Assembly: GCA_913062745.1 (NCBI GenBank)
Contig: CAJXXJ010000257.1
Location: 1-5,964, forward strand
Reading direction: 5' to 3'
DNA from: an uncultured Phaeodactylibacter sp.
Lineage (GTDB): Bacteria > Bacteroidota > Bacteroidia > Chitinophagales > Saprospiraceae
Length of the DNA: 5,964 bases
Each line of letters starts with the position of its first letter. Position 1 is the stretch's first letter. Under the pieces are notes generated by a model. That model did no database searches. It was not told where the DNA came from and was given only the letters and a program-made list of their open reading frames with translations. The position numbers and the translations under genes were made by a program. Of the stretch, positions 5,912 to 5,964 are shown one piece after another.

Positions 5912-5964
5912 ATGAACAACTTCCTCCCATTCCTGCTGCTCCCCTTGCTCTTTCTTCTGGCCTG
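5912..5964 (+). CDS. N-terminus of a secreted or lipoprotein-type protein, cut by window edge
   Basis: ATG at 5912 opens a frame of 17 codons plus two bases, giving MNNFLPFLLLPLLFLLA. This is a strongly hydrophobic signal-peptide-like segment, though with no basic residue near its start. The last two bases are TG, so the next residue is Cys if the third base is C or T; that would make LLAC, a plausible lipobox for signal peptidase II. The bases 5901-5911 just before the start (AAAACTAGAGC) show no clear ribosome-binding site. The gene lies 15 bases after the right target repeat of the MITE-like element, so its promoter region is largely that element. The protein family cannot be told from this stub. 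Confidence 0.5.
   Translation, partial: MNNFLPFLLLPLLFLLA

Noticed and set aside
1..5964. CRISPR array, tRNA, rRNA or prophage signal
   Set aside because: No regularly spaced repeats, no tRNA cloverleaf or rRNA stretch and no phage-type genes were seen on either strand.

Overview
The window reads as a piece of a Bacteroidota chromosome with moderate GC content. Three things point there: promoter-like pairs of the TTTG / TAnnTTTG type, mostly A-rich start regions without Shine-Dalgarno sequences, and the style of the translation-factor and ClpC proteins. I cannot name the genus from sequence alone; the marine Saprospirales/Cytophagales side of the phylum is a guess.

Left part (1-1191, minus strand): the first ~246 residues of ribonuclease Z (rnz), cut by the window edge. 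It is preceded on the same strand by a small STAS-domain protein of the anti-sigma-factor-antagonist type. A strong hairpin lies between the two genes. A 348-base intergenic region (1192-1539) then separates this pair from the divergent clpC gene and carries outward-facing promoter candidates.

Middle (1540-4092, plus strand): a complete, intact clpC encoding an 850-residue Hsp100/Clp AAA+ unfoldase with a ClpP-docking VGF loop. A 12-bp perfect hairpin follows it.

Right part (4351-5786, plus strand): the conserved translation cluster infC-rpmI-rplT (IF3, L35, L20), ending in an excellent rho-independent terminator. infC has no ATG and must start at ATT or TTG. All three gene-preceding spaces hold RNA-structure candidates: a terminator-like hairpin with T7 just before infC, a long bulged hairpin overlapping an internal promoter before rpmI, and a possible three-way junction before rplT. 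Together they suggest several layers of control, plausibly L20 feedback, but this is inference.

Far right (5793-5964): an 88-bp non-coding element with 15-bp terminal inverted repeats (14/15) and perfect 8-bp flanking direct repeats, i.e. a MITE-like insertion. It is followed at once by the start of a probable lipoprotein or secreted protein gene that runs off the window. The MITE-like element is the least expected item here; the rest is mostly core housekeeping sequence.
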